Part shown: positions 12,601-24,098 of the stretch, piece by piece
How positions within the stretch are numbered: position 1 is the first letter of the stretch
How the letters are laid out: each line of letters starts with the position of its first letter
NCBI GenBank assembly: GCA_963693085.1
Contig: OY856409.1
Span: 1,338,358,915 to 1,338,422,914 of the forward strand
DNA length: 64,000 bases
Direction: 5' to 3'
Source of the DNA: Alisma plantago-aquatica
Lineage: Eukaryota > Streptophyta > Magnoliopsida > Alismatales > Alismataceae
Program-made: the position numbers and the translations under genes
The notes under the pieces: model-generated
Told to the model about the DNA's origin: nothing
The model's database searches: none
Seen by the model: only the letters and a program-made list of their open reading frames with translations

Positions 12601-14101
12601 GGCTCACATGCAATTTTAACACATTCATCCTGTCTGTCAAGGTGGACTTCCTACAAACTATCCATGCCTAATTCAACTACAAAAAAATTATCAAAAAATT
12701 TAAATGGTTGGTACAATTGAAATTTCCACACACTAGTTGTGTTTGACATAGGTGCATTTCGCACAAATTAGCCATACCCAGAGAAACTACATTATTCACA
12801 AATTGGCCTCTAAGGTACATCTTCCACAAATTGGCAATATCTTGTGAGGTTGAATTAAGAATTGGCTCATATTGGGTGGTTTGGCACTATTTTAGATGAA
12901 ATTCTCCATAATTTGATGGATAAATACTAACTTTTTGTTCTACACACTAATTTCTTCTCTCTTATTCTAGTAGAAGATCCAGGCATTGGATTCATTCATC
13001 AAAATCCAACATGGAAGAGATTTATTGTAGGTGAATATTTTCAGACATCGACACGCGTAATTAGCTACATGTGAGTGGTTTTAGTCTTGGCTTAGATATG
13101 TTATAAAAAATACAAAAGGAGATGAGCTATAACTAAGCAAAGAAGTCAAAATTGATTTCATTTTGGAAATTATGGCAAAGTTGGGAACTTTTGCAATAAA
13201 ATTTGAAATTTGGCTATATCTTTATTTTCTAACAAATAAAATCTCACTAAGTGATTAAGTATTTTAGTTTTGAAGCAAATATTGATAATTAATTGATTTC
13301 ACATTTAGGTGTAGCTTTTGAAAAGAATACGACTCAAGTGAGATGCTTGGAATTTGTACAAAGTTATGAACTAATGTAACTTTATATACGATCCATGATA
13401 AGTAAGACTTAAGTAGCATTAATATATCTTGGTATTGTATTCATGTGTTGGGTTAAAAACCCCTGAGTTAGGATTTTCCTTATATGGACCTAATAATGAG
13501 TAGCATAATCAATCAGGAATTGAAATACTAATTCAATAATTAGTTTTTTATAATAATATTGTAGAGCTTACCTAGATGCACGAAGTAGGGAAGTAATGTA
13601 GGTGTAAATATAACAGTAAAATGGTTGCAAGAAGATGATTTGGAATCATATATCACTAATATATGTGACAGTTGGTGATGCCTCATGAGAGGTGGTGATC
13701 CCGACTTATCTAAAATAAGTAGAGTGAGGCCATTGTACAAAGGATAAATCCATATCTGAAGATCCTTCCTAGTTGTAATAGGAAGGGTTGGAGGAGGATA
13801 ATCTTATATAATGTGTATTACTACATTAAGGGGAATGGTCTTCAACATCACTAAACCTAAGTTCTTATTATAATTAAGGACTCAATTTTAAGTAACCATA
13901 AGATGAAGTTCATTATTTATATAGGTCATTGATTGGTGCACGCCTACAAGTATCCTATCTTCTACATATTGAAGCCCAATCATTCTTTGAGGTACCTCAA
14001 ACCCTATGACTTACTAGATGGGTTATTTGGAAATATATACTTTATAAATGTAACTTGGAAAGAGCAACCAACTTAATCATGGCTTGATTAAAAGGTATTA
14101 A
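9700..14101. other. Unassigned intergenic DNA
   Basis: I see no protein domain, RNA gene or paired terminal repeat here. Open frames are short and without recognisable similarity; the longest, 76 codons at 10921-11151, has no supporting feature. At about 12600-12850 a weak, degenerate CACAAATTGGC-like word recurs. The block is probably old transposon sequence decayed beyond recognition by eye. Confidence 0.6.
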
Positions 14102-14143
<42 letters not shown>

Positions 14144-14290
14144 ATATATATATGTGTGTATGTGTGTATATATGTGTGTGCGTGTGTGTGTTTATGTTTT
14201 TTATACGTATATATACATATACATATATATATATATAAATGTATATATATATATATATGTGTGTATCTTTCATATATCTATATATGTTGT
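14102..14290. repeat. Compound AT/GT microsatellite
   Basis: An uninterrupted (TA)n run at about 14105-14140 is followed by mixed TATATG and TGTG repeats and another TATATA stretch to about 14285. The Tyr/Ile and Cys/Tyr-rich frames read across it on both strands are artefacts. The roughly 590 bp to its right (14291-14883) shows nothing recognisable. Confidence 0.95.
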
Positions 14291-16436
14291 AGTGTTCAGA
14301 CACTCTCTAGGTGCTTATCTCTCATGAGGGTTGTATTTAATTTGACAAGACCTCAATAGAAATATCTATAGCATACTTAGGAAGATCCATCTGAATTATA
14401 CATGCCTAAATTGTAAATGGACCGAGGCATGGCTTTAAAGTTGCCCACCTTTTGGAATTTTGGATTTTACTACCTTTTCTTTCAAGACTCAAGTTTTTAA
14501 AATGAATGTAGTTGTGTAAATATTAGAAAAGAGAAGTGTGTGCAATCCTAAACATTGAGATTTTGTGATAGTTTTTCCTACATAAGTGATAGGTGGATGA
14601 TCAAAGCTAGTTTACTCTATATGTACTTTTGCATAGCTATCTTGGGATAATGTATTTTGAATACATAATAAATTAAGAATGGTTTTCATATAGTGAATAT
14701 ATGTTTGTATGAATCTCTTCATTTTGAGTGTTTGTATAGAAATGCATGATTAACCACGATCTCATGTTCAAGTGTCACATGGATTCTCCTCTTCCTTGTT
14801 ATTTGGTGAATATTAAACTAGATTGTTCCCTTTTTTATTCCATGGTGCCAATAAAGCTAAAGTAATGTCATTGTAATGTTGCTCATTGGTGTGTCAACAC
14901 ACATGGGATAGCCAATTACCCTAGTCAACACACTCTATGTAAACGATCTACAAGTGCACAAGCTCAGGATGTAGTACAGAAATGTGATAGTTTAGGTTCA
15001 AATCTGCATCGAGTGAAGAAGGAAATAGAGCTAATATATTCCTTTAGGTTTCTAGATCTAAAGGTTAGGATTTTCAAGGTTTAATATGGGGTTGAGATGA
15101 TTACACTAAAGATCATGCAACAGAAGAAAGAAATATTGAAATATAAGTTAACTCTAACAAATAAGTCTAGCAAACTAAGTTAAAAGAGGAAGTATCAATA
15201 TAATAAGTAAAAGAATAATTATAAAAATTGGACTAGCAATGGAAATGGAGATCAATTAGATATACTAGGATAGCAACTATACTAGCAAGGCAAGTAAAGG
15301 CTAAACTAAGAAATTAAGTAAAAGGACCTAGCACAAATAACTAAGAACAAGTACCAATTATCTACCAAAGAGCTAACTAAAATGAGAAAGCAATTAAGTA
15401 AGCAAGCAAGAAGAACTAGCTAACACTAGAGTGAATTAGGGCTTACACAATTGATTAAGGGTAGTGGGATATTTAGTAGTATGTTACTAATCAACTATGC
15501 AATTGGGAGTTTGTACTCTTACACACATCCAATAGGTAGTTTCATCAAATCAAACAAGCACAAGGAGATGAGGTTAGAAGTCCTACCCTACTAGATGTCC
15601 ATGGGTGGTATAGGGTGAGTATAGGGTAACTAGTCTCTATCACCTCCCATCAAACTTTATGAGGCTCAATTGTCTAGGGATAGGTAATCCTTGGCCTATA
15701 TCAACCCTAGTATATGCTTCTAAACATGAGTCCCCTCACCTAGGTGGTGGCAATGGGTGGTATAAGGAACTGGAGGAGGATGTTTCATCACCTGTTATTC
15801 ATTATCCAACCTCTAGATACGCTTCATGCAAAGAGAGATGGAAGATCCATACTTAGATGGAGGTCTCACACCTAGGGCTAGAGGAATAGAGGGATATAGG
15901 GGAAGGAGGGAAACTTAGTTAAGGTTCCTCTAGGGAACATAGGAGCTTTCCCCTAAAAATGCCCAAAACCACTCTTTTCTCTACATGTTAGGTGATTCCA
16001 AAGCTCAAAACATCAATGCAAGAGGTAGGGAGAGATAACAAGCATAAATTGGCAATCATGGCCATCAATAACATTTTACATGAAAACTTCCCAATTATAC
16101 GGCATCATAATAACATTTTCCCTCCAAATAACCCACCAAAAAGGGATGTGATACTCATAGTACAAAAATGGACAAAAGAAAGGAGATAATAAGAAAAAAA
16201 CTCCATGAAAGTTGATGAAGACTTCTCCTTGTTCACATCCAGATGCAACTAACTCTCCTTCCCAACTTCTCCAAATGTGGGACGCATGGAAGTACAGATG
16301 GAAGTAGTAAAAACCCTAGAAAACTTGTGTTTTGGTGATGGAAGGTGAAGTTGTAGGTGGAGTATGTGGGTTAGCAACCAAGGGGAGTAAATGAGGTGTG
16401 AAGGTGCTAACCCTCAACCACTAGACACCACTAATG

Positions 16437-16444
16437 TATATATT
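16437..16444 (-). promoter_or_regulatory. Putative LTR TATA box (Athila copy 0)
   Basis: TATATATT at the LTR position where copies 1 and E have TATATATA (22121-22128 and 57605-57612). Positional conservation in three copies supports a promoter role. Confidence 0.4.
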
Positions 16445-16509
16445 ATGGATTAGGAATTCTAGGGTTAAGTGGGTATAGGATGGTAAAAGAAATGTTGTGA
16501 AGAATTTGC

Positions 16510-16705
16510 GTTAGGTGGGTAGCATGACCATTTAGAGCAAAATGGTCATGGTGGGTATTTGAGGTCGTGGTATATGAAAATAAACATGGTGGAGGTGGGA
16601 AAATATATGGGAGAAATGGATGAATGATGTAGGTAGCATGGCCATGGTGGGTACCATGGTCATGGTGGCATGAAGGTAGCATGATTGTTTTGGGTACCAC
16701 AGTCA
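16510..16705. repeat. Dyad-rich CATGGTCATG array, Athila copy 0
   Basis: Repeated CATGGYCATGGTGG words. The stem CATGACCATT (16523-16532) pairs perfectly with AATGGTCATG (16541-16550) across an 8 nt loop. This is the CG-depleted counterpart of the CACGGTCGTG words in the other two Athila-like LTRs. Confidence 0.6.
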
Positions 16706-17945
16706 TTGGAGGAGGTAGGAGGAAGGTCATAATGGTTAGAATGGGTATGGCCCTAGCTTTCTAGCATGGTTATGGTTAGTGAAATTTTTGTGGAAACCTT
16801 CACTCACCACATCCATTCTAGTAAGCATGACTCTACTTCTGGGAACTCATTTCTTTGCATTACCTATGATGTAGCTCAAGTAGCACAATAGTGGATGAAT
16901 ACCATTACCAATTTGAGGGGTTTTCTGGGCACTTGAATTCTAAACTTGGTCATCTGTGGCATTTTTTTATCAACCTTGATCTTTGGTCACTTGGTGTATG
17001 TTGTGGGTGCTCTCAATCTCACTTTTTACTCCTTCAAGTCTAGATAAGTTGTAGGATAAATATCATTCTCTCCCTTCCATTAATTAGTGATCAAAATACC
17101 TAAAAACATGTAAAAGGCATCTATAAGTGTATTTGATTATAACATAGTTTATTGGAAAATAGGATGCATTATGAACATCTTAATGTGGATCATGGGTAAA
17201 TATACACAATAGGGAGGCCCAATTGAGGGATACTTGTTCTCAAGTATACTCCAACTAGATCTCTTTTTCAATTCAGTCAACCTAGAAATGACAAATGTAC
17301 TCGATATGGTAATTCTTAACTAAATGAACTTACATATGAGCCTATACATGAAATCCACCTCACTCCTCTCCTCTAACACAATACAAACTCAATAATAGCA
17401 TAGAGCACACAAACTTTCACATGTAGGTAATGCAAGACATACAACATTCCCAAAGCTCTTGGGAAAATAGTTTCATATTAGGAATTGGACAAGATCGTTA
17501 GGAATGTTGTTTTGATTGTCAACATTCAACCTTATAATCAGTGACCACATGCTCATGTATGGGGCCATGGTGAGATAGGTTTGATGTTTTCCTAGACCAA
17601 TTGATATGTAGATGGAAGAAAGGGTTGAGTAAGGATATTGGAGCGTGATTACATAGGGACACTCATCTTTTCTTTTGTCTAATGAGATGATAGGAGAACC
17701 ATTTATTTTATTTTTTTAGTTTTCTTTTTCTTTTTCTTTGGCCCCTTTTGGAGATAGGTCATGGTCATAGGAAGAATCACATGAGAGGAAGGGCTGTCTA
17801 CCCTCATGCTTTTAGAGGGTGGCCAAGGCTTACTCTTTTTGTTCCTTTTGGCATCATTTCATTAGGAAGAGAGACATGAAGTGAGGAAGAAAGTTGATGA
17901 AAAGAGGGGTCGATAGTGAGGATCCTCACATAAGGGGTTCATATA

Positions 17946-19695
17946 TACAAGATAATCCAAACAATCTTCACATGAAGTGGAAAGACCATGATGATTTGAG
18001 AAGTTTTGTGCAACACTAAAACCTCGAAGGTCTAGTAGGAAATGTCTGGTGCCACATAGATTTGTATTTCTTATGAATCCATCAGATGATTTGATGGTCA
18101 TATATGATAAGACAACAACCTACAATGACGCCATAGACCATAAAAAATCTAGTAAATGGCCTGAGGTCATGAGAATTGAGATGAACTCCATGTACACCAA
18201 CAAATTATTGACTTTGGTGAATGCATCTGAAGGGCAAAACCCATAGAGTGCAAATATGTCTTCAAGAATAAGAATGACATGAAGGGTAATGTACAAACCT
18301 ATAAAGGATGATTGGTTGTACAAGGCTTTAGAGAAGTTCAAGGTGTTGACTATGATGAAACTTTTTTTGCCAGTTTTCATGGTTAAACCATTAGGGTCAT
18401 GCTTGACAATGAAACTTATCATGACTATGATATTTCTAGGATGGATGTTAAGAAAGATTTTCTTAAAGGAAATCTTCTAGAGGATGTGCACATGACACAA
18501 CATGAAGGTTTTATCACTCCAAATGCATCAAATAAAGTTTTTACACTACAAAGGTCAATCTATGGACTTAAGAAAGTGTCTAGAAGCTAGAATATTCATT
18601 TTGATGAGACAATCAAAGGGTTTATATTTATTTATAATGAATATGAAACTTTTGCGTACAAGAAGGTTAGTGAAGCACAATTTTATTTCTCATATTATAT
18701 GTGGATGACATATTATTGATGGGAAATTACATGCCTACTCTACAATTAATTAAAACTTGGTTGGATAATAGCTTATCCATGAAGGACTTAGGTGAAGCAT
18801 CCTATATTCTAGGAATCAAGTTTTATAGAAATAGATATAGAAGGCTTACTATCCTAAGACATAGTACATACATATTGACAACTTTTTGAAAAGGTTTAGC
18901 ATGTAGGATTCTAAGAGAGGGAACTTACCCATGTGTCTTGGTAAAAGTATCTCTAAATCCCAATGTCCGAACTCTCTATAAGAGAAGGCACACATGAGTA
19001 AGATTCTATATGAATATGCAATTAGATATATCATGTATGCAATATTATGTGCACACCTAGATGACTCATATGCTTTGAGAATGATTAATAGGTATGAGTC
19101 CAATCCTAGCAAAGGTAACTAGATTTCTATTAAAATATCTAGAAATACTTGAAAAAACTAAGGATCAATTATTGATATATTTTTGATATACAAAGGTGAG
19201 GAAGAGTTAGTAGTAAACAGGTACACTAATGCAAGCTTCCAAACTGACAAGGATGGTTAGTGACCACAATCATGTTTTGTGTTTTTCTAAAATAACAAAG
19301 TTCTAAGATGGAAGATTTTAAAGCAATAATCAGTTATCAATTCTATAATAGAAGTTGAGTACATTTTTGCATTCAATACAGCAAAGGAAACAGTAAGGAT
19401 CAAGAATTCATTACTAAACTTGGGGTGTCTTCAACCATTGAGGACACATTAGAGATATGATGTGGCAACAACTAAGACATTGCACTGGCTAAGGAACCCA
19501 GATTACACTAGCGTCATAAGAACATACTATGACAATATCATATCATGTGATAGATCTTATATATAGAAGATATTGACATTTGTAGGGTGCCAACTGAAAG
19601 CAATCTGTTGATCCCTTGACAAAAGCACTTTCAAAATAGAAGCATGGTGGTCATGTTAGATCACTTGGAATTCAATTCATGAGAGTCTGGATTTG
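17946..19695 (+). pseudogene. pol: Copia pol remnant: reverse transcriptase and RNase H
   Basis: Reverse transcriptase copies element RNA into DNA, and RNase H removes the RNA strand. Several frames together carry the usual copia order: a PRRSSR basic linker near 18030; KWPEVMRIEMNSMYTN near 18155-18210; a MDVKKDFLKGN segment with DVHMTQHEGF at 18439-18515; LQRSIYGLKK near 18549; the catalytic YVDD at 18698-18709 followed by ILLMGN; and SMKDLGEASYILGIKFYRNR at about 18777-18834. RNase H-like text (YTNASFQTDKDG) appears near 19220-19255, and DIDICRVPTE at about 19570-19600. Stops and frame shifts interrupt it at many points, so it is dead. This is the only reverse transcriptase trace I can find in the window. 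Confidence 0.9.
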
Positions 19696-19700
19696 GTATA

Positions 19701-19710
19701 AGTGGGGGAA
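19701..19710 (+). other. Copia polypurine tract
   Basis: AGTGGGGGAA immediately before the LTR start TGTTGG. It primes plus-strand DNA synthesis in copia elements. Confidence 0.8.
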
Positions 19711-20384
19711 TGTTGGTTGTATGCCTTAAGAGAATCATGTGATGACTGTTATAGGGATACATTGTATACAATTTGATTATTAATAAAGAAGATTCCACTT
19801 ATTATGTTTATTTTCGTATTAACATAATGAATAAATGTAATAATATCCTAAGAATGTTCTGACTTTATGATTTGAGGTATGTGTTTAGGACCCCAACATG
19901 AGATCATATGTAAACTTAAGAGTATTCACTCTTGTTATGTCCTTACTCAATTATTGTTGTGGGATATCAAAGGACAACAATAATGCATAATACTTGTGTA
20001 TATGTTGAGCGATGACCATGTCCTTTCAGTCATGATTGGATATCAACTCAGACACATGGGTACTTGTTAAAGAACAAGTTGTACATGACCTAACCACTTT
20101 GAGAATGACACATGGAAGCCATATCATGGCAAGTCAGAGTCATATATCAATGTTATAGCGACGATTGTAATCCTTAGACTTAAAATCACTATAGTAGTCA
20201 CATAAACTGTTTTGTGTACTTTAACACTGGCCCAACATGACTCTGAATAAGGGTTTCCATACATGTGGTAGTTGGGTGCACTGTAACACTTGTGGAGTAT
20301 TGTGAATGATATAGATTGAAAATACCCCTTCATTGGAGTGATATCTGATGCTTTTTTCCTAGGGTGACACACAAATCAACTGAA
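19711..20384 (+). repeat. Copia 3' LTR
   Basis: It starts TGTTGGTTGTATGCC right after the polypurine tract and carries an ATTAATAAAG poly(A)-signal-like word near 19780. The 5' partner LTR is not in the window. The right end is approximate. Confidence 0.75.
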
Positions 20385-20694
20385 TGGTGACTAGATGCAA
20401 CCCTAAGAGTTCAAACACACAACATGATTCTTTCAAATTCATAAGGGACCCTATACTAATACATCCACATGGACTAGAATATATCACCAGCAAGCGCACA
20501 GGATCGTATTACTATATAGGTGAGTGGCAAGTGAGGGTTCAATCCATAGGGAGAGAGGGGCACTAGATATAAGTTAGATTAAGCTATGTTCCTAAAGAGG
20601 TGATTAGAGATTTTAGGGTTTAAAGTTGGTTTTGGTTGGATTACACTAAGGTTCATGCAAGAAATCAAGAAAGGAAACAAAGAAGTGAAACCCA

Positions 20695-20826
20695 AATTCA
20701 ACCCTAAATGCCGACATGGAGTGGCTCAAGTGGTCAAGCATGGTGTCTCCTCACGAAGGGACCCAGGTTTGAATCCCAACTACTGCCTTAGTTTACCACC
20801 CTCCTAGACATTAATTCAACCCTAAA
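20695..20826 (+). mobile_element. tRNA-derived SINE with 14 bp target duplication
   Basis: A 104 bp insert (20709-20812) in the Athila-like LTR is flanked by perfect 14 bp copies of AATTCAACCCTAAA at 20695-20708 and 20813-20826. It carries a pol III A box, TGGCTCAAGTGG (20722-20733), and a B box, GGTTTGAATCC (20766-20776), 44 bp apart start to start, as in tRNA-derived SINEs. The B box differs from the consensus by one C to T change at a CG site. No poly(A) tail is visible; the insert ends ...CTAGACATT before the duplication. The corresponding position in the other Athila-like LTRs lacks the insert. The SINE family was not identified. Confidence 0.85.
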
Positions 20827-22120
20827 CACGTTAATTATAGATAACAAAGAAACGAAACTAAGAAAGCAAGAACAAGAGACTAAGATTAAGTTACACTAGC
20901 TAAGCAGGTTAGACACTAGAGCAATTAATGACCTAGATTATCACTAACTATCAAGATTAACACTAGCATGTTCAAAAAATAACCAACTACTCTAGCAAGG
21001 CCTAAATATCCAAAACTAAGAAATTAAAGCAACCAATTAACCTAACATGAACTAACTAAGAGAGCAATTGAGGTTTTAATGCCAGTTATAGAGAGGTGGG
21101 TTGTTTGGGGATATTACTAGGGTTCCAGTTGGGGGGAGGATATAACATGCAAACCAAAACATTCATTCTAGATTCTAAACCAAAAACCTAGCCAAATGCT
21201 ATGAAATCACCCTAGACTATTAGTTGGACATGGATAGAATAGAGTCTGTGAAGGGGAACTACACCCTTCCACACTCTATGTAGCCTTACGAGGCTCAATT
21301 AGACTAAGGTATAGGTGAGATTACAATAGGATTTGACTAATATAGGTTTCTAGGATGAGGATGTTTAGTGAAATTGGGAGACAAAGATAGGACTAGGGAG
21401 TATAGGTTAGGGTATTTAACCTCACATTACTCACCATCTAGCTTTTAGAAAACTCCTAAGCAATTACACTAAACACTCCTACACTAGCTAATTCGATCTC
21501 ACACCTAGGAGTAAGAGAAGGGATACATGTGTAGGAATATGGGGTGCTATCTAGGGATCTACTAGTTGGACCTAGGAGAAAATCCCAAAATAGCCTCACA
21601 TATGCCATCTTCTCCTAGACTTAGGTGGTTTCAAGCATAAAACAACAAGTAATTCATGTTTTCAAGCACAAACCACAAGCGAAAACATGGGAAATAAGAT
21701 AGAAGTAAAAAGAAATCATCATATAAAGAAAATATAGAGTTTGTAAGTTATATTCCCCCAACATGGTATCAAAGTAACATTTTTGCCTCAAATAGCCCAC
21801 CACAAGGGGCTTAGCTAGACATAGAACAAGAAAAAGAAGAGAAATAAGGAGTAGAGGAATAGGGCCCCATAGAACATGGTGAAGACTCATCCTTTTTCAC
21901 CTCCTAGCTGTTGGAGCTTGCACTTATTCTCCCAAGATGATGTATGGCATGATATGATAGTGGATGATGGTCAAAACCCTAGAAAATTAGGGTTTTGGGG
22001 TGAAGGAAGATGGAAATTAGGTGGAGGTAGGTCAGAGTAGATGAGAGCTCATGAATGCACCAAGGAAGGTAGGAATGGATGTTATATGGATCTCACCTCA
22101 TGCTATAGAATCCACCAAGG

Positions 22121-22128
22121 TATATATA
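22121..22128 (-). promoter_or_regulatory. Putative LTR TATA box (Athila 1)
   Basis: TATATATA at the position homologous to 57605-57612 in element E. Confidence 0.4.
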
Positions 22129-22194
22129 GGTGATGGGGAAGCACTAGGTCAAGTGGGGGAATTTTGGGTAGAACAATGCAGAAAATATACTAGG

Positions 22195-22600
22195 GTTGTT
22201 GGCCACCACAGACGTGGTGGAGTGGGGTGAACATGGCCATGGTGGGTGGCTACGAGCGAGGTGGATATGGGGGAAATGATAGTGTGATGGTTGTTTTTGG
22301 AAGGTTAGTGGCACAGCCGTGGTGGTCACCTTGGTCATGGTGGGTGAATGACGGAATGGGCATGGCATCTAGTATGACCGTGTTGGCTGAAGTTACCACA
22401 TGCATTCTGATAAAGTTGGTCATTGTAGGTGTCTCTCACCACGGTCGTGGTAGATACCATGGGTGTGGTGTCTATGGGGTGCCATGGACATTTTGATGGC
22501 CACAACCATGGTGACTAATTTGCTATAGCACTTGAATTTCTTGAATTTATAGTGCTGAAGAGCACTTTGGCCACGGTCGTGGCAAGGTGCCACGACCCAT
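22195..22600. repeat. CACGGTCGTG dyad array, Athila 1
   Basis: CCACGGTCGTGG-type words recur with variations. ACCAC-ggtc-GTGGT (22438-22451) is a 5-4-5 hairpin. GGTCGTGGCA (22575-22584) pairs perfectly with TGCCACGACC (22588-22597) across a 3 nt loop. Homologous to 57690-58110 and 16510-16705. Confidence 0.65.
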
Positions 22601-24093
22601 TTTGAGGGCCCAGATGCATGCTTTTGCTCCAAAATCCTTCAATCAGCTGCTCTTTGCTTTGAACCTATTTTTTTCATCCATGGGATGCATGGATATGATC
22701 CAATTCTGAGGTGTAGAAACCCAAGGATCCTCTCTCTCTCCTTTTCATCCAATGCAAAGTGCAAATTCCTAGAAAACACAAAAAATAGCTATAAGTGCAT
22801 TTGATATGAAACCATTTATGAGGAGAATTAACTTGCATGCCTAGATGTGATTAAGATGCAAAAAGACACAGGATAAAACCCTAAATTAGGGATGCATCAT
22901 CATGCCATAATCAAAACATACTTGTCCTCAAGTGTGCTCCAACTTCATCTCTCTTTAATTAGTTTCTTTCAACAAGCAGGAATGATAAATACATTGCAGT
23001 AGATGATTTTTTTATTAAAAGGGCTTATTGGTGACCAAGTACATGTGTCCCACCTTTCTCCTCTCCACTTTCATAAACCAATCATGAATTAAGTACTAAG
23101 AATACAAACTTCATATATAGGGCATAGAACCCACAATCAATACATATGACTTTCATGTAGCTCTGGGTAGATCGTTTAATGATGGCGATAATCAAAGATG
23201 ACTAGGAGTGTTGTTTCACTTTCATGCATCCAACTTCGTACTTCAAACCACACTATGTGACCCACATGGTTGCGAAAAAAGAGTGAAGTGAGCTAGGTTT
23301 GATGTTTCCCAGCTCAATGGATATGCAAATACAAGAAGGAGGTTGTGTAAGAGATTGGAGTGCTATAACATATGATCACTCATATTTTCTTTATTTAGAT
23401 GCTATTACATAGGAGAATCTTTTATTTTCTCTTTGCATTTTCTTTTTCTTCTTTTTTTTCTTTTCCCTTGGTGTAGCTAAGGCACATAGTGGTGAGAGTG
23501 AGGCTGTGAGATATAGATAGGGCCACCCCAAACTTTTGGAGGTAGCCAAGGTTGAATATGTGCACTTTGGCGTCCTTTCAGGAGGTGGAGAGGTAAGAAG
23601 ATGATGCAATAAAGGTTGGATCAAGGGAGGGGGTCACTAGTGTGTTTTTTAATATAAGATCCCTTGCATGAAATTTATTCCAATACTTCATGAAATATTG
23701 TCACACCACATGAGTGAGAAATATGAAATTCAATACTTTTATCATGTGATTCCACAAACCCGATGTGTTCATAGCTTTCTCAAATCACAATTCAACAAAA
23801 CAATTCAAAAACATGAGAGAAGTGATTCATATGTAGAAAGTCAACAATTAATACCATTTATCAATAGAATATAAGAATGTAACATGCATTTGTCATATGT
23901 CAAGATTTTCAGTTGAAAAAGTGGAGATTGGATCAAAATATGCTTCTTGGGAAAGACATTCTAAATTTGGGCAAAATTGGCCAAAATGGTGCCAACTTAC
24001 ACTCAATCACATCTAAACCTACATTTAGAAAGTGAAAAGCATAAAGTAAGAAAATACTAGCTAAAGCACACAAATTACTAAAGATCTACGTGA

Positions 24094-24098
24094 GATGA
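24094..24098. other. Left target-site duplication of gypsy element 2
   Basis: GATGA here against GATGC at 43662-43666: four of five bases agree. The uninterrupted relative at about 59605-59620 reads straight across this site. Confidence 0.6.

Larger units (their letters stand above)
14884..17945 (-). mobile_element. Athila-like LTR fragment (copy 0)
   Basis: It matches the Athila-like LTRs at about 20385-24098 and 56107-59820 in order and content: a GCACA...GGGTTCAAATC block near 14950-15010, an A+T-rich stretch of repeated CTAACTAAG-like words, a TGAGGCTCAATT box at about 15659, a dyad-rich array (16510-16705), a CTTGTTCTCAAGTATACTCC box near 17230 and a pyrimidine-rich tract (about 17700-17745). 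The copy stops at about 17945, where copia pol sequence starts, so its LTR 5' end and any interior are missing. The left limit is approximate. The element's sense strand is taken as minus from its relatives. Confidence 0.65.
17946..20384 (+). mobile_element. Ty1/copia retrotransposon, 3' half
   Basis: It contains the C-terminal part of a copia polyprotein (about 17946-19695), a polypurine tract and one LTR. Gag, protease and integrase are absent. The left end abuts the truncated Athila-like LTR, so both neighbours are broken at the same point. The right end is set where Athila-like LTR homology begins and is uncertain by a few tens of bases. Confidence 0.85.
20385..24098 (-). repeat. Athila-like element 1, 3' LTR and adjoining sequence
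   Basis: Homologous along most of its length to 56107-59600. Shared boxes include CAAGCGCACAGGATCG (20492 onward), GTGAGGGTTCAATCC, TGAGGCTCAATT near 21290, a TATATATA box, a CACGGTCGTG array, CTTGTCCTCAAGTGTGCTCC near 22930 and a CTTTTTCTTC tract near 23440. On the right it is broken at 24098 by gypsy element 2, and it resumes at 43662 (GATGCAATGCATGG matches 59612 onward). A SINE sits at 20709-20812. Confidence 0.75.

Noticed and set aside
14088..14359. Open frames rich in Tyr, Ile, Cys and Val on both strands
   Set aside because: They are translations of the TA/TG microsatellite.
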